A stretch of DNA of 64,000 nt from Pseudomonas sp. ANT_J12 (GCF_008370045.1 NZ_VOBN01000013.1:116603-180602); one strand, 5' to 3'; shown: positions 50,791 through 59,558, counted from the stretch's first letter. Numbers and translations are program-made. Notes: generated by a model not told the origin, from the letters alone.

Positions 50791-52149
50791 TCAGACGCCG
50801 GCGATCAGTTGCCGAGCCGCCTGGCTATGATCCGCAATCAACCCCTTCAGATCCAACCCCTCAACCTGCCCATCAATCACCCGCCACTTGCCGCCGATCA
50901 TCACCCGATCCGCGCGATCCGCGCCGCACAACAGCAGCGCCGACACCGGATCATGGCTGCCGGAGAAGCGCAGTTCATCGAGCTTGAACAACGCCAGGTC
51001 CGCCTGCTTGCCCACCGCCAGCTCGCCGATGTCGCTACGCCCGAGCAAACTCGCCGAGCCCTTGGTCGCCCAGCCCAGGACCAGTTCCGGGGTGATCTTC
51101 TCGGCGCCATAGCGCAGGCGCTGGATGTACAGCGCCTGACGGGTTTCGAGCATCATGTTCGACGCATCGTTGGACGCCGAACCGTCCACGCCCAGGCCCA
51201 ACAACGCACCCGCAGCCGTCAGGTCCAGGGTCGGGCAGATGCCGGAGGCCAGGCGCATGTTCGAGCTCGGGCAATGGCAAATCCCGGTGCCGGCGGCGCC
51301 GAGGCGGGCGATTTCGTCGGGGTTGAAATGGATGCCGTGGGCCAGCCAGGTGCGTGGGCCGAGCCAGCCGACGCTGTCCAGGTAATCCACGGTGCGCAGG
51401 CCGAAGCGTTGCAGGCAGAAGTCTTCTTCGTCGAGGGTTTCCGCCAGGTGAGTGTGCAGGCGCACGTCGAGTTTGTTCGCCAGTTCGGCGCTGGCGGACA
51501 TGATTTGCGGGGTTACCGAGAACGGCGAGCACGGCGCCAGGGCGATCTGGATTTGCGCACCGTCGCCACGTTCGTGGTAGGCGGCGATCAGGCGCTGACT
51601 GTCGTCGAGGATCACTTCACCTTGCTGCACGGTTTGCTGCGGCGGCAGACCTCCGTCCTTTTCGCCGAGGCTCATGGAACCGCGGGTGAGCATAGCGCGC
51701 ATGCCCAGTTCACGGACGCTTTCGACCTGTACGTCGATCGCGTTTTCCAGGCCTTCGGGAAACAGGTAATGGTGATCGGCGGCGGTGGTGCAGCCGGACA
51801 ACAGCAACTCGGCCAACGCGACTTTGCTGGCGAGGGCGAGTTTTTCCGGGGTGAGGCGGGCCCAGACCGGGTACAGGGTTTTCAGCCAGGGGAACAACGG
51901 CTGATTGACCACCGGCGCCCAGGCGCGGGTCAGGGTTTGGTAGAAATGGTGATGGGTGTTGATCAGGCCGGGCAGGATCACATGCTCGCGGGCATCGAAG
52001 ACTTGTCCACAGGGCGCGGACGGTTGCTGGCCAGCGGCGAGCAGTTCAACGATCACACCGTCTTGCACCACCAGACCGCCACGGGCATCGAGGCCATTGG
52101 CAGTAAAGATGGCGAGGGGATTTTTTAACCAGGTACGGGTCGCAGGCAT
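50791..52149 (-). CDS. 8-oxoguanine deaminase
   Basis: 452-residue amidohydrolase-superfamily enzyme. The metal site begins with LINTHHHFYQTLTRAW, then HTHLAETLDEE, AHGIHFN and the final Asp in VDGSASND. It belongs to the cog0402 group; the P. aeruginosa gene in this order (PA0142) deaminates 8-oxoguanine to urate-level product, a way to remove oxidised purine. ATG at 52149 follows AGGAGCC; an extension to 52293 is open but lacks a ribosome site. It is the nearest purine enzyme to the ABC transporter. Confidence 0.9.
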   Translation of the reverse strand: MPATRTWLKNPLAIFTANGLDARGGLVVQDGVIVELLAAGQQPSAPCGQVFDAREHVILPGLINTHHHFYQTLTRAWAPVVNQPLFPWLKTLYPVWARLTPEKLALASKVALAELLLSGCTTAADHHYLFPEGLENAIDVQVESVRELGMRAMLTRGSMSLGEKDGGLPPQQTVQQGEVILDDSQRLIAAYHERGDGAQIQIALAPCSPFSVTPQIMSASAELANKLDVRLHTHLAETLDEEDFCLQRFGLRTVDYLDSVGWLGPRTWLAHGIHFNPDEIARLGAAGTGICHCPSSNMRLASGICPTLDLTAAGALLGLGVDGSASNDASNMMLETRQALYIQRLRYGAEKITPELVLGWATKGSASLLGRSDIGELAVGKQADLALFKLDELRFSGSHDPVSALLLCGADRADRVMIGGKWRVIDGQVEGLDLKGLIADHSQAARQLIAGV

Positions 52150-52299
52150 GTTGGCCGGCTCCTCTGAAAGTGGGTTCAGGTTAGCCAGCTCAGTGATTAC
52201 CCTGTCTGCTGATCCAGGGTCGCCGCGGGGGACGAGGTGCGGAGTTTCAAACAAAAGTGCGTTGTGAGCAAGCCCTGCCCGACCAGACGACACGTTCCC

Positions 52300-52411
52300 C
52301 TGTAGGAGCGAGCGGTGCGACGATTCGACTTGCCCGCGAAGGCGGCGTGTCAGTCGACATCATTGTTGGATGACACACCGCCTTCGCGGGCAAGCCTTGC
52401 TCCTACAAGGT
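52300..52411. repeat. family-B palindrome
   Basis: Arms CCTGTAGGAGCGAGCGGTGC.. and ..GGGCAAGCCTTGCTCCTACA, with GGCGGCGTGTCAGTC / GATGACACACCGCC inner arms. It lies downstream of the SDR gene and upstream of the 8-oxoguanine deaminase gene. Confidence 0.8.
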
Positions 52412-52420
52412 TTCGGGGGG

Positions 52421-53107
52421 TTACCAGGGAATGGTTTCACCCTTGTAGTTCACAAAATGATGCCCGCCCTTGCCGGTGTACGCGTTCACCTGATCCACCA
52501 AACCACGGGTACTGGTTTCGACGTCAATATCAGCGCCTTCACCGCCCATATCCGTCTTCACCCAACCCGGATGCAGCGACAACACGGTGAGTTTCTGCTC
52601 GCCCAGCTGCGTCACAAAGCTATTGGTCATCGAGTTCAACGCTGCCTTGCTCGCCTTGTACAGCGCCAGTTCCGGCGCGTCGGGCATGGTCACGCTACCC
52701 AGCACCGAGCTCATGAACGCCAGCACGCCGCTGCCGTCGCGAATCTGCCCGGCGAAGCGCTGGGCCAGGTTGATCGGCGCCACGGCGTTGGTGAAAAACA
52801 GTTGCCCGACTTCGGCCAGTGTCGCGCCACCCGGAGTTTGAACATCAGGCCCTTTGACCCCGGCATTCACGAACAGCAAGTCAAACACTTCGCCCTTGAG
52901 TTGCTGGTTCAGCGCGATGACCGCTTGCTGATCATCCATGTCGAGTTTTTCAATCCGGACCTTGCCCAGCGCTTGCAGCGCCTCAGCCTTTTGCGGGTTG
53001 CGCACGGTGGCGGTGACTTGCCAGCCGTCGGCCAGCAGGGTTTTCACCAGGCCGAGGCCCAGGCCCCGGGAGGCGCCGATGATGAGTGCGGTTTTTGCCG
53101 TGGACAT
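52421..53107 (-). CDS. SDR-family oxidoreductase
   Basis: 228 residues. NAD(P)-binding motif ALIIGASRGLGLGL at the N-terminus, NAG in LFVNAGVKGP, catalytic Ser in FMSSVLGS, and Y-x3-K in ALYKASKAALNSM, giving a classical short-chain dehydrogenase. LHPGWVKTDMGG follows the active site. Substrate unknown. It is 26 bases downstream of the MerR regulator gene on the same strand and probably co-transcribed with it. Confidence 0.9.
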   Translation of the reverse strand: MSTAKTALIIGASRGLGLGLVKTLLADGWQVTATVRNPQKAEALQALGKVRIEKLDMDDQQAVIALNQQLKGEVFDLLFVNAGVKGPDVQTPGGATLAEVGQLFFTNAVAPINLAQRFAGQIRDGSGVLAFMSSVLGSVTMPDAPELALYKASKAALNSMTNSFVTQLGEQKLTVLSLHPGWVKTDMGGEGADIDVETSTRGLVDQVNAYTGKGGHHFVNYKGETIPW

Positions 53108-53132
53108 GAGTGGCTTCCTTGATAAATGAGAA

Positions 53133-53486
53133 TCACGGATTTAGTGGACAACGTTGACCGAGCCGTTGCTGCAACTCGTTGCGCAGGGCGCCGAGTTCGT
53201 CCATTCGGGTTTCGATCAGCTTGAGCTTGTCTTGCAGCAATTGCGTGACGGCACTGTCCGGGTCGGGCGATTGCCACAACGCGGCGACACTGTTGCCGAT
53301 CTCGCCGAGGGTAAAGCCCAGTCGCTGAGCGGTCTTGATGTACAGCACCAGTTGCACCATATCTGCCGGGTAGTCGCGATAACCGTTGGCGCTGCGTTGC
53401 GCCGCGATCAACCCGCGCTGCTCGTAGAAGCGCAACGTGTCGCGGCTGACGGCGCTGGCCTGGGCTAATTCACCGATGCGCATCAT
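53133..53486 (-). CDS. MerR-family transcriptional regulator
   Basis: 117 residues: N-terminal winged helix (MMRIGELAQASAVSRDTLRF, YEQRGLIAAQRSANGYRDYP), a dimerisation helix with DKLKLIETRMDELGALRNEL and a short end CPLNP with a single Cys, so metal sensing by a two-Cys loop is unlikely. It would act on a MerR-type promoter in the gap to the divergent gene at 53566. Start may be 53486 or 53483 (two ATGs in a row). Confidence 0.9.
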   Translation of the reverse strand: MMRIGELAQASAVSRDTLRFYEQRGLIAAQRSANGYRDYPADMVQLVLYIKTAQRLGFTLGEIGNSVAALWQSPDPDSAVTQLLQDKLKLIETRMDELGALRNELQQRLGQRCPLNP

Positions 53487-53502
53487 GACGTCTCAGAAAG
53501 GC

Positions 53503-53534
53503 TTGACCTTGGAGCATACTCCAGGCTTTAGCCT
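53503..53534 (+). promoter_or_regulatory. MerR-type operator/promoter of the divergent membrane-protein gene
   Basis: TTGACC (-35, 53503-53508), then the dyad TTGGAG-CATA-CTCCAG (53509-53524), then TTTAGC/TAGCCT as -10 at an overlong spacing of 19-20 bases. Overlong spacing with a central dyad is the hallmark of MerR-family activation, and the regulator gene begins 17 bases to the left. Confidence 0.72.
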
Positions 53535-53565
53535 TGTTGCTCCCTGAATTTATGGAGCAACGCCG

Positions 53566-54006
53566 ATGTGGACTTCAACACAATATCGCCGAGTGGTGCG
53601 CGGCAGCGCCTGGTACGACTTGATCGTGACGGCGGCGTTTGTCACACCGTGGAGTTTTGCTTTGCTTCACGGTGCGCTAACGGGGTTGAGTCAGGCGTTG
53701 AATCTGCCGGGTAAGCTGCCGGCGTTCGAGCCGATGCACATGTTGATGGCGAATCTGTTGGGGTCGATTGTGTGTGTTTGGGCGGTGTTGCGGATTCGCG
53801 ATCCGCAGCCGATTTACGGTCGGTATGACGCGGTGGGACGGTTTCTGTTTGCGGCGTGGCAGGCTTATGCCTTGGCCCAGGGGGCCAGTTCGTTATTGGT
53901 GATTTTCCTGTTCTTTGAATTGGCGTGGGGCGTGGTTCAGGTGTTGCCGGTGCGGACGCCTTCGCGGGCAAGCCTTGCTCCCGCGGGGGCTGCGTCGCTC
54001 TTGTAG
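53566..54006 (+). CDS. small membrane protein of unknown function
   Basis: 146 residues with four hydrophobic helices (IVTAAFVTPWSFALLHGALT, MHMLMANLLGSIVCVWAVL, VGRFLFAAWQAYALAQGASS, LVIFLFFELAWGVVQVL). The last ~17 residues (RTPSRASLAPAGAASLL) are encoded by a family-B intergenic palindrome, so the natural C-terminus seems to have been replaced or extended by repeat sequence. Downstream of the MerR-type promoter. I do not recognise a family. Confidence 0.75.
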   Translation: MWTSTQYRRVVRGSAWYDLIVTAAFVTPWSFALLHGALTGLSQALNLPGKLPAFEPMHMLMANLLGSIVCVWAVLRIRDPQPIYGRYDAVGRFLFAAWQAYALAQGASSLLVIFLFFELAWGVVQVLPVRTPSRASLAPAGAASLL

Positions 54007-54035
54007 GAGCGAGGCTTGCCCGCGAAGAGGCCGGA
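53954..54035. repeat. family-B palindrome overlapping a gene end
   Basis: Arms GCCTTCGCGGGCAAGCCTTG and GCGAGGCTTGCCCGCGAAGA. Its left arm is inside the reading frame of the small membrane protein and its right arm reaches to 12 bases before the permease stop. Confidence 0.87.
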
Positions 54036-54046
54036 CCTGCCAACCG

Positions 54047-54973
54047 CTAATGCCCTCCCTGCCACGGCTGCCCCAACGAAACCGGCGCATACAGCCGCGT
54101 GCGCAGCGCATCCCGGGACAACAGCACCAACACCACAATGGTCGCGACATACGGCAGCATCGCCAACAAACTGGAAGGAATCGCCAGCCCCAACCCCTGC
54201 GCCACCAAATGCAGGATGCTGGCGAGCCCGAACAGGTACGCCCCAAGCAACAACCGCCACACCCGCCAACTGGCAAACACCACCAGCGCCAAGGCAATCC
54301 AGCCGCGCCCGGCGCTCATGTTTTCCGCCCACATCGGCGTATAGGCCAGGGACAAATAAGCCCCGGCCAACCCGGCCATCGCCCCGCCGAACAGCACCGC
54401 CAAAGTGCGCACACCCAGCACCGGCAAACCCATGGCACTGGCCGCGTCCGGGTTTTCCCCGTCCGCTTGAATGATCAAGCCCACACGACTTTTCAGAATC
54501 ACCCACGCCACCAGCGTAAACAGTGCGAACGACAGGTACACCAACAAATCCTGGGCAAACAGCATCCGCCCGATCAGCGGAATCTCACTCAAATACGGAA
54601 TCGCCACCGGCTCAAAACCGGCCAGCGGTTTACCGACCCACGCCGCACCGACAAAGGTCGACAGGCCCACGCCGAAGATCGTCAACGCCAATCCGGTGGC
54701 CACTTGATTGGCGTTGAACACCAACGCCACCAAGGCAAACAGCGACGACAACAGCATCCCGGCCAGCATCGCCAGCAACACGCCAAGCCACAGGTTGCCG
54801 CTGTTCAGGGCGACGATAAAACCGATCACCGCGCCAAACAGCATCATGCCTTCCTGGCCCAGATTGAGGACGCCGCTCTTCTCGCAGATCAGTTCGCCCA
54901 GCGCCACCAGCAGCAACGGCGTACCGCAGCGGACCATGGCGTAGAAAATGTTGCTCAGCAGATCGATATCCAT
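54047..54973 (-). CDS. nucleoside-type ABC transporter permease (NupQ-like)
   Basis: 308 residues, about 9 transmembrane helices, BPD_transp_2 family. It carries ALGELICEKSGVLNLGQEGMM, with the NxG(x)EG signature typical of the nucleoside/BMP-linked permeases (YufQ/NupQ). It pairs with the other permease and ATPase. ATG at 54973 overlaps the upstream permease stop by one base (GTGATG), so translation is coupled. Position corresponds to PA0136-0138. Confidence 0.9.
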   Translation of the reverse strand: MDIDLLSNIFYAMVRCGTPLLLVALGELICEKSGVLNLGQEGMMLFGAVIGFIVALNSGNLWLGVLLAMLAGMLLSSLFALVALVFNANQVATGLALTIFGVGLSTFVGAAWVGKPLAGFEPVAIPYLSEIPLIGRMLFAQDLLVYLSFALFTLVAWVILKSRVGLIIQADGENPDAASAMGLPVLGVRTLAVLFGGAMAGLAGAYLSLAYTPMWAENMSAGRGWIALALVVFASWRVWRLLLGAYLFGLASILHLVAQGLGLAIPSSLLAMLPYVATIVVLVLLSRDALRTRLYAPVSLGQPWQGGH

Positions 54974-56073
54974 CACAGCGCTCCAGCGGTTATGGCAGGG
55001 GCGCGGCGGGCCCAGCGCAGGTTCAAACGTGGTCGGTAGAGAATCAGCACGTCACTGGCCAACAGGAAAAACAGCATCATCCCCTGGAACAATTGAGTAA
55101 TCGCTTGCGGCAGGTTCATGCTCATCTGCGCACTCTCGCCGCCGATGTACAGCAGCGCCATCAACAGGCTGGAAAACAGAATGCCGATGGGATTGAGTCG
55201 CCCGAGAAACGCCACGGTGATCGCCGCATAGCCGTAACCCGGCGAGACTTGCGGCACCAGTTGGCCAATCGGCCCAATGACTTCACAGACTCCGGCCAGC
55301 CCCGCCAAACCGCCACTGATCAACAGCGCCAGCCAGATCAAACGCTTCTCGCGAAAGCCGACGAAACCGGCGGCGCGCTTATCCAGCCCAAGCACTTTGA
55401 TCTGAAACCCGACAAAACTTTTCTGCAGCAACACCCACACCGCAACCAACGCCAGCAGGGCGAAATACACCCCGGCGTGAACCCGACCGTCCTCCATCAA
55501 CAACGGCAAGCGGCTGGCATCGCCAAACATCGCAGACTCTGGAAAGTTGAACCCGGCCGGGTCTTTCAGCGGCCCGTGCACACAGAACAGCAACAGGTTG
55601 AGGGCGATGTAATTGAGCATGATGCTGGTGAGGATTTCGTTGGCGTTGAAGCGCGTGCGCAACCACGCCGTGAGCCCGGCCCACGCGGCGCCGGCCAACG
55701 TACCGACCAGCAGAATGAACGCCAGCGCCCAGCGACTTTGCATGTCGATGATATTCACCGCCAGCGCACTGCCGGCCAGGGCGCCGAGCAGCAGTTGACC
55801 TTCGGCGCCGATGTTCCAGATCCGCGCCTGATACGCCACCGCCAGGCCTAACGCGCAAAGCAGAATCGGCAAGGCTTTGACCAGCAACTCGGAAACGCCA
55901 TACAAATCGCTGATCGGCGCGATCAGCAAGGTGTGTAACGTCAGCAATGGGTCGTGGCCCAAGGCGATAAACAACAAAGAGCCGCAGCCGAGGGTCAGCG
56001 CCGCCGCCAGCAACGGCGAGCACCACAACATCAGGCGCGATTGCTGGCCACGGGGTTCGAGAGAAAGCAGCAT
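54973..56073 (-). CDS. nucleoside-type ABC transporter permease (NupP-like)
   Basis: 366 residues, about 9-10 transmembrane helices, BPD_transp_2 with KALPILLCALGLAVAYQARI, WNIGAEGQLLLGALAGSALA and RFNANEILTSIMLNYIALNL, matching YufP-type permeases. Together with the other permease, the ATPase and the BMP-type binding protein it would import nucleosides or purine bases. Start 56073 (GGAG 9 bases upstream) is 11 bases after the ATPase stop. Confidence 0.9.
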   Translation of the reverse strand: MLLSLEPRGQQSRLMLWCSPLLAAALTLGCGSLLFIALGHDPLLTLHTLLIAPISDLYGVSELLVKALPILLCALGLAVAYQARIWNIGAEGQLLLGALAGSALAVNIIDMQSRWALAFILLVGTLAGAAWAGLTAWLRTRFNANEILTSIMLNYIALNLLLFCVHGPLKDPAGFNFPESAMFGDASRLPLLMEDGRVHAGVYFALLALVAVWVLLQKSFVGFQIKVLGLDKRAAGFVGFREKRLIWLALLISGGLAGLAGVCEVIGPIGQLVPQVSPGYGYAAITVAFLGRLNPIGILFSSLLMALLYIGGESAQMSMNLPQAITQLFQGMMLFFLLASDVLILYRPRLNLRWARRAPAITAGAL

Positions 56074-56084
56074 GTGAAACTCCG

Positions 56085-57638
56085 TTAAACCGTTGCGGGT
56101 GCAGGTGAGTGAGGGGCGTCGAACTGGCCGGCCATCCAGCCACCGACGTCGCTCAGCCGGGTGTCGACGGTGGCCTTGAGTGGCGACAATCGGCCGCTGC
56201 ACAAGGCGCCGAGCCGATCGCAAATCTGGAACAGTTCATCGAGGTCTTCGGAAATCACCAGGATCGCCGCGCCGGCGTCGCGCAAGGCAATCAGCGCGCG
56301 GTGAATGGTTGCCGCCGCACCGACATCCACGCCCCAGGTCGGGTGCGCGGCCACCAGCAATTTCGGCTGCTGGAGGATTTCCCGGCCGAGGATGAATTTC
56401 TGCAGGTTGCCGCCGGACAGGCTGCGGGCCGGGGTCTGGGTGTCGGGCGTCTTCACTGCGAAACGGCGGATGATCTCTTCGGCTAACGCCTCGACCTTGG
56501 CGCGCAGGATCAAGCCGTTGCTGACCAATCCTTGTTGGAATGCCGTGAGCAGGGCGTTGTCGGCCAGGCTCAGTTCCGGCACCGCGCCGTGGCCCAGGCG
56601 TTCGGCGGGGACGAAGGCGAGGCCGAGATTGCGTCGCGCATCGGGGCGCAGATGCGCGACGGCTTGCCCGGTGAAACTGATGGTTTTGCTTTTGTTGCGA
56701 TCGAGGCGTTGTTCACCGCTAAGCAACGCCAGCAACTCATCCTGGCCGTTGCCCGCGACTCCGGCGATGCCGACGATTTCACCGCTGCGCACTTCCAGAT
56801 CGATGGCTTTGAGCGAGCAACCGAACGGGTCCGGGTTGTGCCAGGACAATCCAGTCACCTTCAAGAAAACTTCGCCGCCGATGACCTTCGGGAAGTCAGT
56901 GATCAGCTCGGCCGCTTCACCGACCATCAACCGCGCCAATTGCTGATCCGAACACTGGGCCGGCACGCAATGCCCGGCCACTCGCCCGCCGCGCAACACC
57001 GTGGCGCTGTGGCACAACGCTCGGACTTCACCGAGCTTGTGGCTGATAAACAAAATGCTGCAACCCTCGCCAGCCAATCGGCGCAGGGTGATGAACAATT
57101 CGTCGGCCTCTTGCGGCGTCAGCACCGAAGTCGGCTCATCGAGGATCAACAGACGAATGTCTTGCATCAGGCAGCGAATGATTTCTACGCGTTGCCGTTC
57201 TCCAATGGACAGGCTGTGGACCAGGCGCTCCGGTTCCAGCGCCATGCCGTAGCGTTGGGACACTTCGCGGATCTTTGGCTCAAGCTGTTTCGGCGTGCCG
57301 GCCGCCGCACCCATGGCCAGGGCTATGTTCTGCGCCACGCTCAGGGTTTCGAACAGCGAGAAATGCTGGAACACCATGCCGATCCCCAAGCCTCGGGCCT
57401 GGGCCGGATTGCGCATGGCCACGCGTTGCCCTTGCCAGATCACTTCCCCGGAATCAGCGTGGGTGACGCCGTAGATGATCTTCATCAGCGTACTTTTACC
57501 CGCGCCGTTTTCACCGAGCAGGGCATGGATTTCACCGGGTGCGATACTCAGGTCGATGGCATCGTTGGCCAGGCAGCCGGGGTAGCGTTTGCTGATGTTG
57601 CGCAGTTGCAGGCGTGGGGTTGGATCGGGGCTGGGCAT
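56085..57638 (-). CDS. nucleoside-type ABC transporter ATPase (double-cassette)
   Basis: 517 residues with two ABC cassettes. The N-terminal cassette has Walker A GENGAGKST, signature SIGERQRVEI and Walker B LLILDEPTSVL. In the C-terminal cassette, the Walker A region reads GVAGNGQDELLALL, a substituted loop lacking the GxxxxGKST lysine, and LSGGNLQKFILGRE is the signature. This one-functional-site arrangement is typical of the RbsA/YufO-type ATPases. First gene of the transporter operon. Confidence 0.92.
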   Translation of the reverse strand: MPSPDPTPRLQLRNISKRYPGCLANDAIDLSIAPGEIHALLGENGAGKSTLMKIIYGVTHADSGEVIWQGQRVAMRNPAQARGLGIGMVFQHFSLFETLSVAQNIALAMGAAAGTPKQLEPKIREVSQRYGMALEPERLVHSLSIGERQRVEIIRCLMQDIRLLILDEPTSVLTPQEADELFITLRRLAGEGCSILFISHKLGEVRALCHSATVLRGGRVAGHCVPAQCSDQQLARLMVGEAAELITDFPKVIGGEVFLKVTGLSWHNPDPFGCSLKAIDLEVRSGEIVGIAGVAGNGQDELLALLSGEQRLDRNKSKTISFTGQAVAHLRPDARRNLGLAFVPAERLGHGAVPELSLADNALLTAFQQGLVSNGLILRAKVEALAEEIIRRFAVKTPDTQTPARSLSGGNLQKFILGREILQQPKLLVAAHPTWGVDVGAAATIHRALIALRDAGAAILVISEDLDELFQICDRLGALCSGRLSPLKATVDTRLSDVGGWMAGQFDAPHSPAPATV

Positions 57639-58215
57639 GACTGGCTCGGTCGCTTGGAGTTATGCCTGTGGATAAAGCAATTTTCTGGCCATTGAGTCAG
57701 GAAATTTGAAAAGCCATGTCGATCAAGGGCTTTGCCAGTGTCCCAGGAAGTGTTTCGCCGCTGAATCAAGCACCACTTGAGGGCAAAGCCGTTGATCCGG
57801 CTCCGGTTTTGCCCGCGCTTACTTGATCAAAAAACGAGCAGTCGACTGCAAGCTATGCCAGATATGGGGCTGCGCCAGTCATGAACGGGTTATCCACAGG
57901 TTGCTCCACAGTATTTGTGCGCAAGCCCGACGCTCGGGCATAAGCACTGAGCGGCTATCTTCTAAAGGACATAAACCGCGCTAACTGTTTGTTTTTTGGT
58001 GGGTTTGGAAAATTTAGTGGCACTTTGGACGAAAAATGAACAAAGCCCTGAAAGCCGCATGACAGAAGGGTTACAGCGGAATGTGCTCAGGTTATCCACA
58101 GCCGGGTGCACAGCAGATGTGGGCAAGTGTGGAGTGCAGGGGGAATCACCAATGCCCCAAAAAAAAGCAACCTCCTGTAGGCGCTGCCGCAGACTGCGAT
58201 CTTTTGATCTTGCTC
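57639..58215. other. gene-free region with three DnaA-box consensus sites
   Basis: 577-bp gap between the divergent-facing starts/ends of the ABC operon and yigZ. It contains three exact matches to the DnaA box TTATCCACA: 57667-57675 (reverse orientation), 57890-57898 and 58092-58100. In addition a partial repeat element of another family (TGTAGGCGCTGCCGCAGACT..GATCTTTTGATCTT) lies at 58172-58214, next to the yigZ stop. No gene with a convincing frame is present. Confidence 0.7.
57667..58100. promoter_or_regulatory. cluster of three consensus DnaA boxes
   Basis: Three perfect 9-mers at 57667-57675, 57890-57898 and 58092-58100, spaced 223 and 202 bp apart (start to start). Such clusters outside oriC titrate DnaA (datA-like) or reactivate it (DARS-like) in other bacteria. 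The role here is inference; chance occurrence of three in 440 bp of GC-rich DNA is low. Confidence 0.5.
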
Positions 58216-58797
58216 TTATCGCTCCAACAAAATCCGCCCGCGACTCAAATCCGCCAACTGCAATTGCAACGTCTCGATTTGCGCCTCGCCAATCGCCAAT
58301 TTCAAATCCACACCGTTAGCCGTAAAAGACTCTCCCACCACCAACCCACCCAATTCCGCCACCCGCAACTTCACCAACGCCAGCTCGCCAAACCCACAGG
58401 CACAACTCACCGGCACCCGGCTGATCAACTCAACCTTCGGCGCCCCTTGCAGGCATTTGTTCGCGCCGCCGCCGTAGGCTCGGGCCAAGCCGCCGGTACC
58501 AAGTTGAATGCCGCCGTACCAACGAATCACCAGCACCGCGACCTGATCGCAATCCTGCGCTTCAATCGCTGCCAGGATCGGCCGGCCTGCGGTGCCGCCG
58601 GGTTCGCCATCGTCGTTGCTGCGGTATTGGTCGCCGAGCTTCCAGGCCCAGCAATTGTGCGAGGCGTTCAAGTCGCTGTGCTGTTCGATGAACGCCTGGG
58701 CTTCGGCCGGGCTGCTGATCGGCCCGGCGAAGGTGATGAAGCGGCTTTTGCGAATCTCTTCGCGGTACTCGCAAAGACCGCTGAGGGTAAAAGGCAT
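58216..58797 (-). CDS. YigZ/IMPACT-family protein
   Basis: 193 residues. The N-terminal UPF0029/IMPACT domain is recognised by KSRFITFAGPISSPAEAQAF, SHNCWAWKLG, DDGEPGGTAGRPILAAIEAQ and VLVIRWYGGIQLGTGGLARA; a second small domain (DUF1949-like) follows. Biochemical function is unknown; some relatives affect ribosome rescue or translation stress. Its start is 7 bases after the stop of the TetR-type gene, so they form a small operon. Confidence 0.9.
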   Translation of the reverse strand: MPFTLSGLCEYREEIRKSRFITFAGPISSPAEAQAFIEQHSDLNASHNCWAWKLGDQYRSNDDGEPGGTAGRPILAAIEAQDCDQVAVLVIRWYGGIQLGTGGLARAYGGGANKCLQGAPKVELISRVPVSCACGFGELALVKLRVAELGGLVVGESFTANGVDLKLAIGEAQIETLQLQLADLSRGRILLER

Positions 58798-58804
58798 AGG
58801 CTTC

Positions 58805-59455
58805 TTAAATGGCAGGTGTGAGGCCGCAGCCCTTGAGGATGATGCGGATCAGGTTGTTGCCGGCGTCTTCCATGTCTTGCTTGGTCAGCTTGGTGCGGCC
58901 GCTGACCCGGCAGATCTGCGTGGCGAAATCGGCGTAATGCTGAGTGCTGCCCCACAACAGGAAGATCAGGTTCACCGGGTCCACCGGGTCCATCTTGCCG
59001 GCGTCGATCCACGCCTGGAACACCGCCGCCCGACCCTGGAACCAGGCGCGATAGTCCTGGTTGAAATATTCGGTCAAACACTCGCCACCGCTGATCACTT
59101 CCATGGCGAAGATTCGCGAGGCTTGCGGCTGGCGTCGGGAGAATTCCATCTTGGCGCGGATGTAGCGGGTCAGCGCTTCGGCCGGATCGTCCTCGGCCGT
59201 CAACGTGTTGAAGGTGCTGTCCCACAATTCGATGATGTTGCTCAGCACCGCCACGTACAACCCAAGCTTGTTGCTGAAGTAGTAATGCAGGTTCGCCTTG
59301 GGCAACCCGGCATTCAGGGCGATGGTGTTCATGCTGGTGCCTTTGAACCCGTGGCGGGCGAATTCATCTTCGGCGGCTTTGAGGATCGTCTCTTCGTTCT
59401 TCTGACGAATGCGGCTGGCAGGTTTGCCGCCGTGGGCGGGGACTTCAAAGGTCAT
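58805..59455 (-). CDS. RutR-like TetR-family regulator
   Basis: 216 residues: TetR N-terminal helix-turn-helix (ETILKAAEDEFARHGFKGTS, TIALNAGLPKANLHYYFSNK) and a C-terminal domain of the RutR/YcdC class (YIRAKMEFSRRQPQASRIFA, NLIFLLWGSTQHYADFATQI). E. coli RutR senses uracil/thymine and controls pyrimidine and purine genes. Given the purine block next door, it is a candidate regulator of it; that is inference. ATG at 59455. Confidence 0.88.
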   Translation of the reverse strand: MTFEVPAHGGKPASRIRQKNEETILKAAEDEFARHGFKGTSMNTIALNAGLPKANLHYYFSNKLGLYVAVLSNIIELWDSTFNTLTAEDDPAEALTRYIRAKMEFSRRQPQASRIFAMEVISGGECLTEYFNQDYRAWFQGRAAVFQAWIDAGKMDPVDPVNLIFLLWGSTQHYADFATQICRVSGRTKLTKQDMEDAGNNLIRIILKGCGLTPAI

Positions 59456-59558
59456 AGGCACTTCCGAAATAGTCTGTGGGTGCAACCCCTGCGTTGATAG
59501 CGCACCCGCAGGTTTCAGACAAGTGCCGACACGATAAAACCTCCAACACCACAACCCC

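Noticed and set aside
53915..55039. 374-codon plus-strand frame rich in Gln/His/Arg
   Set aside because: Antisense to the ABC permease, composition is typical of a shadow frame, and it starts inside a repeat.
57996..58319. 107-codon plus-strand frame before/over the yigZ end
   Set aside because: It runs through a repeat element and into the antisense of yigZ; no coherent protein character.
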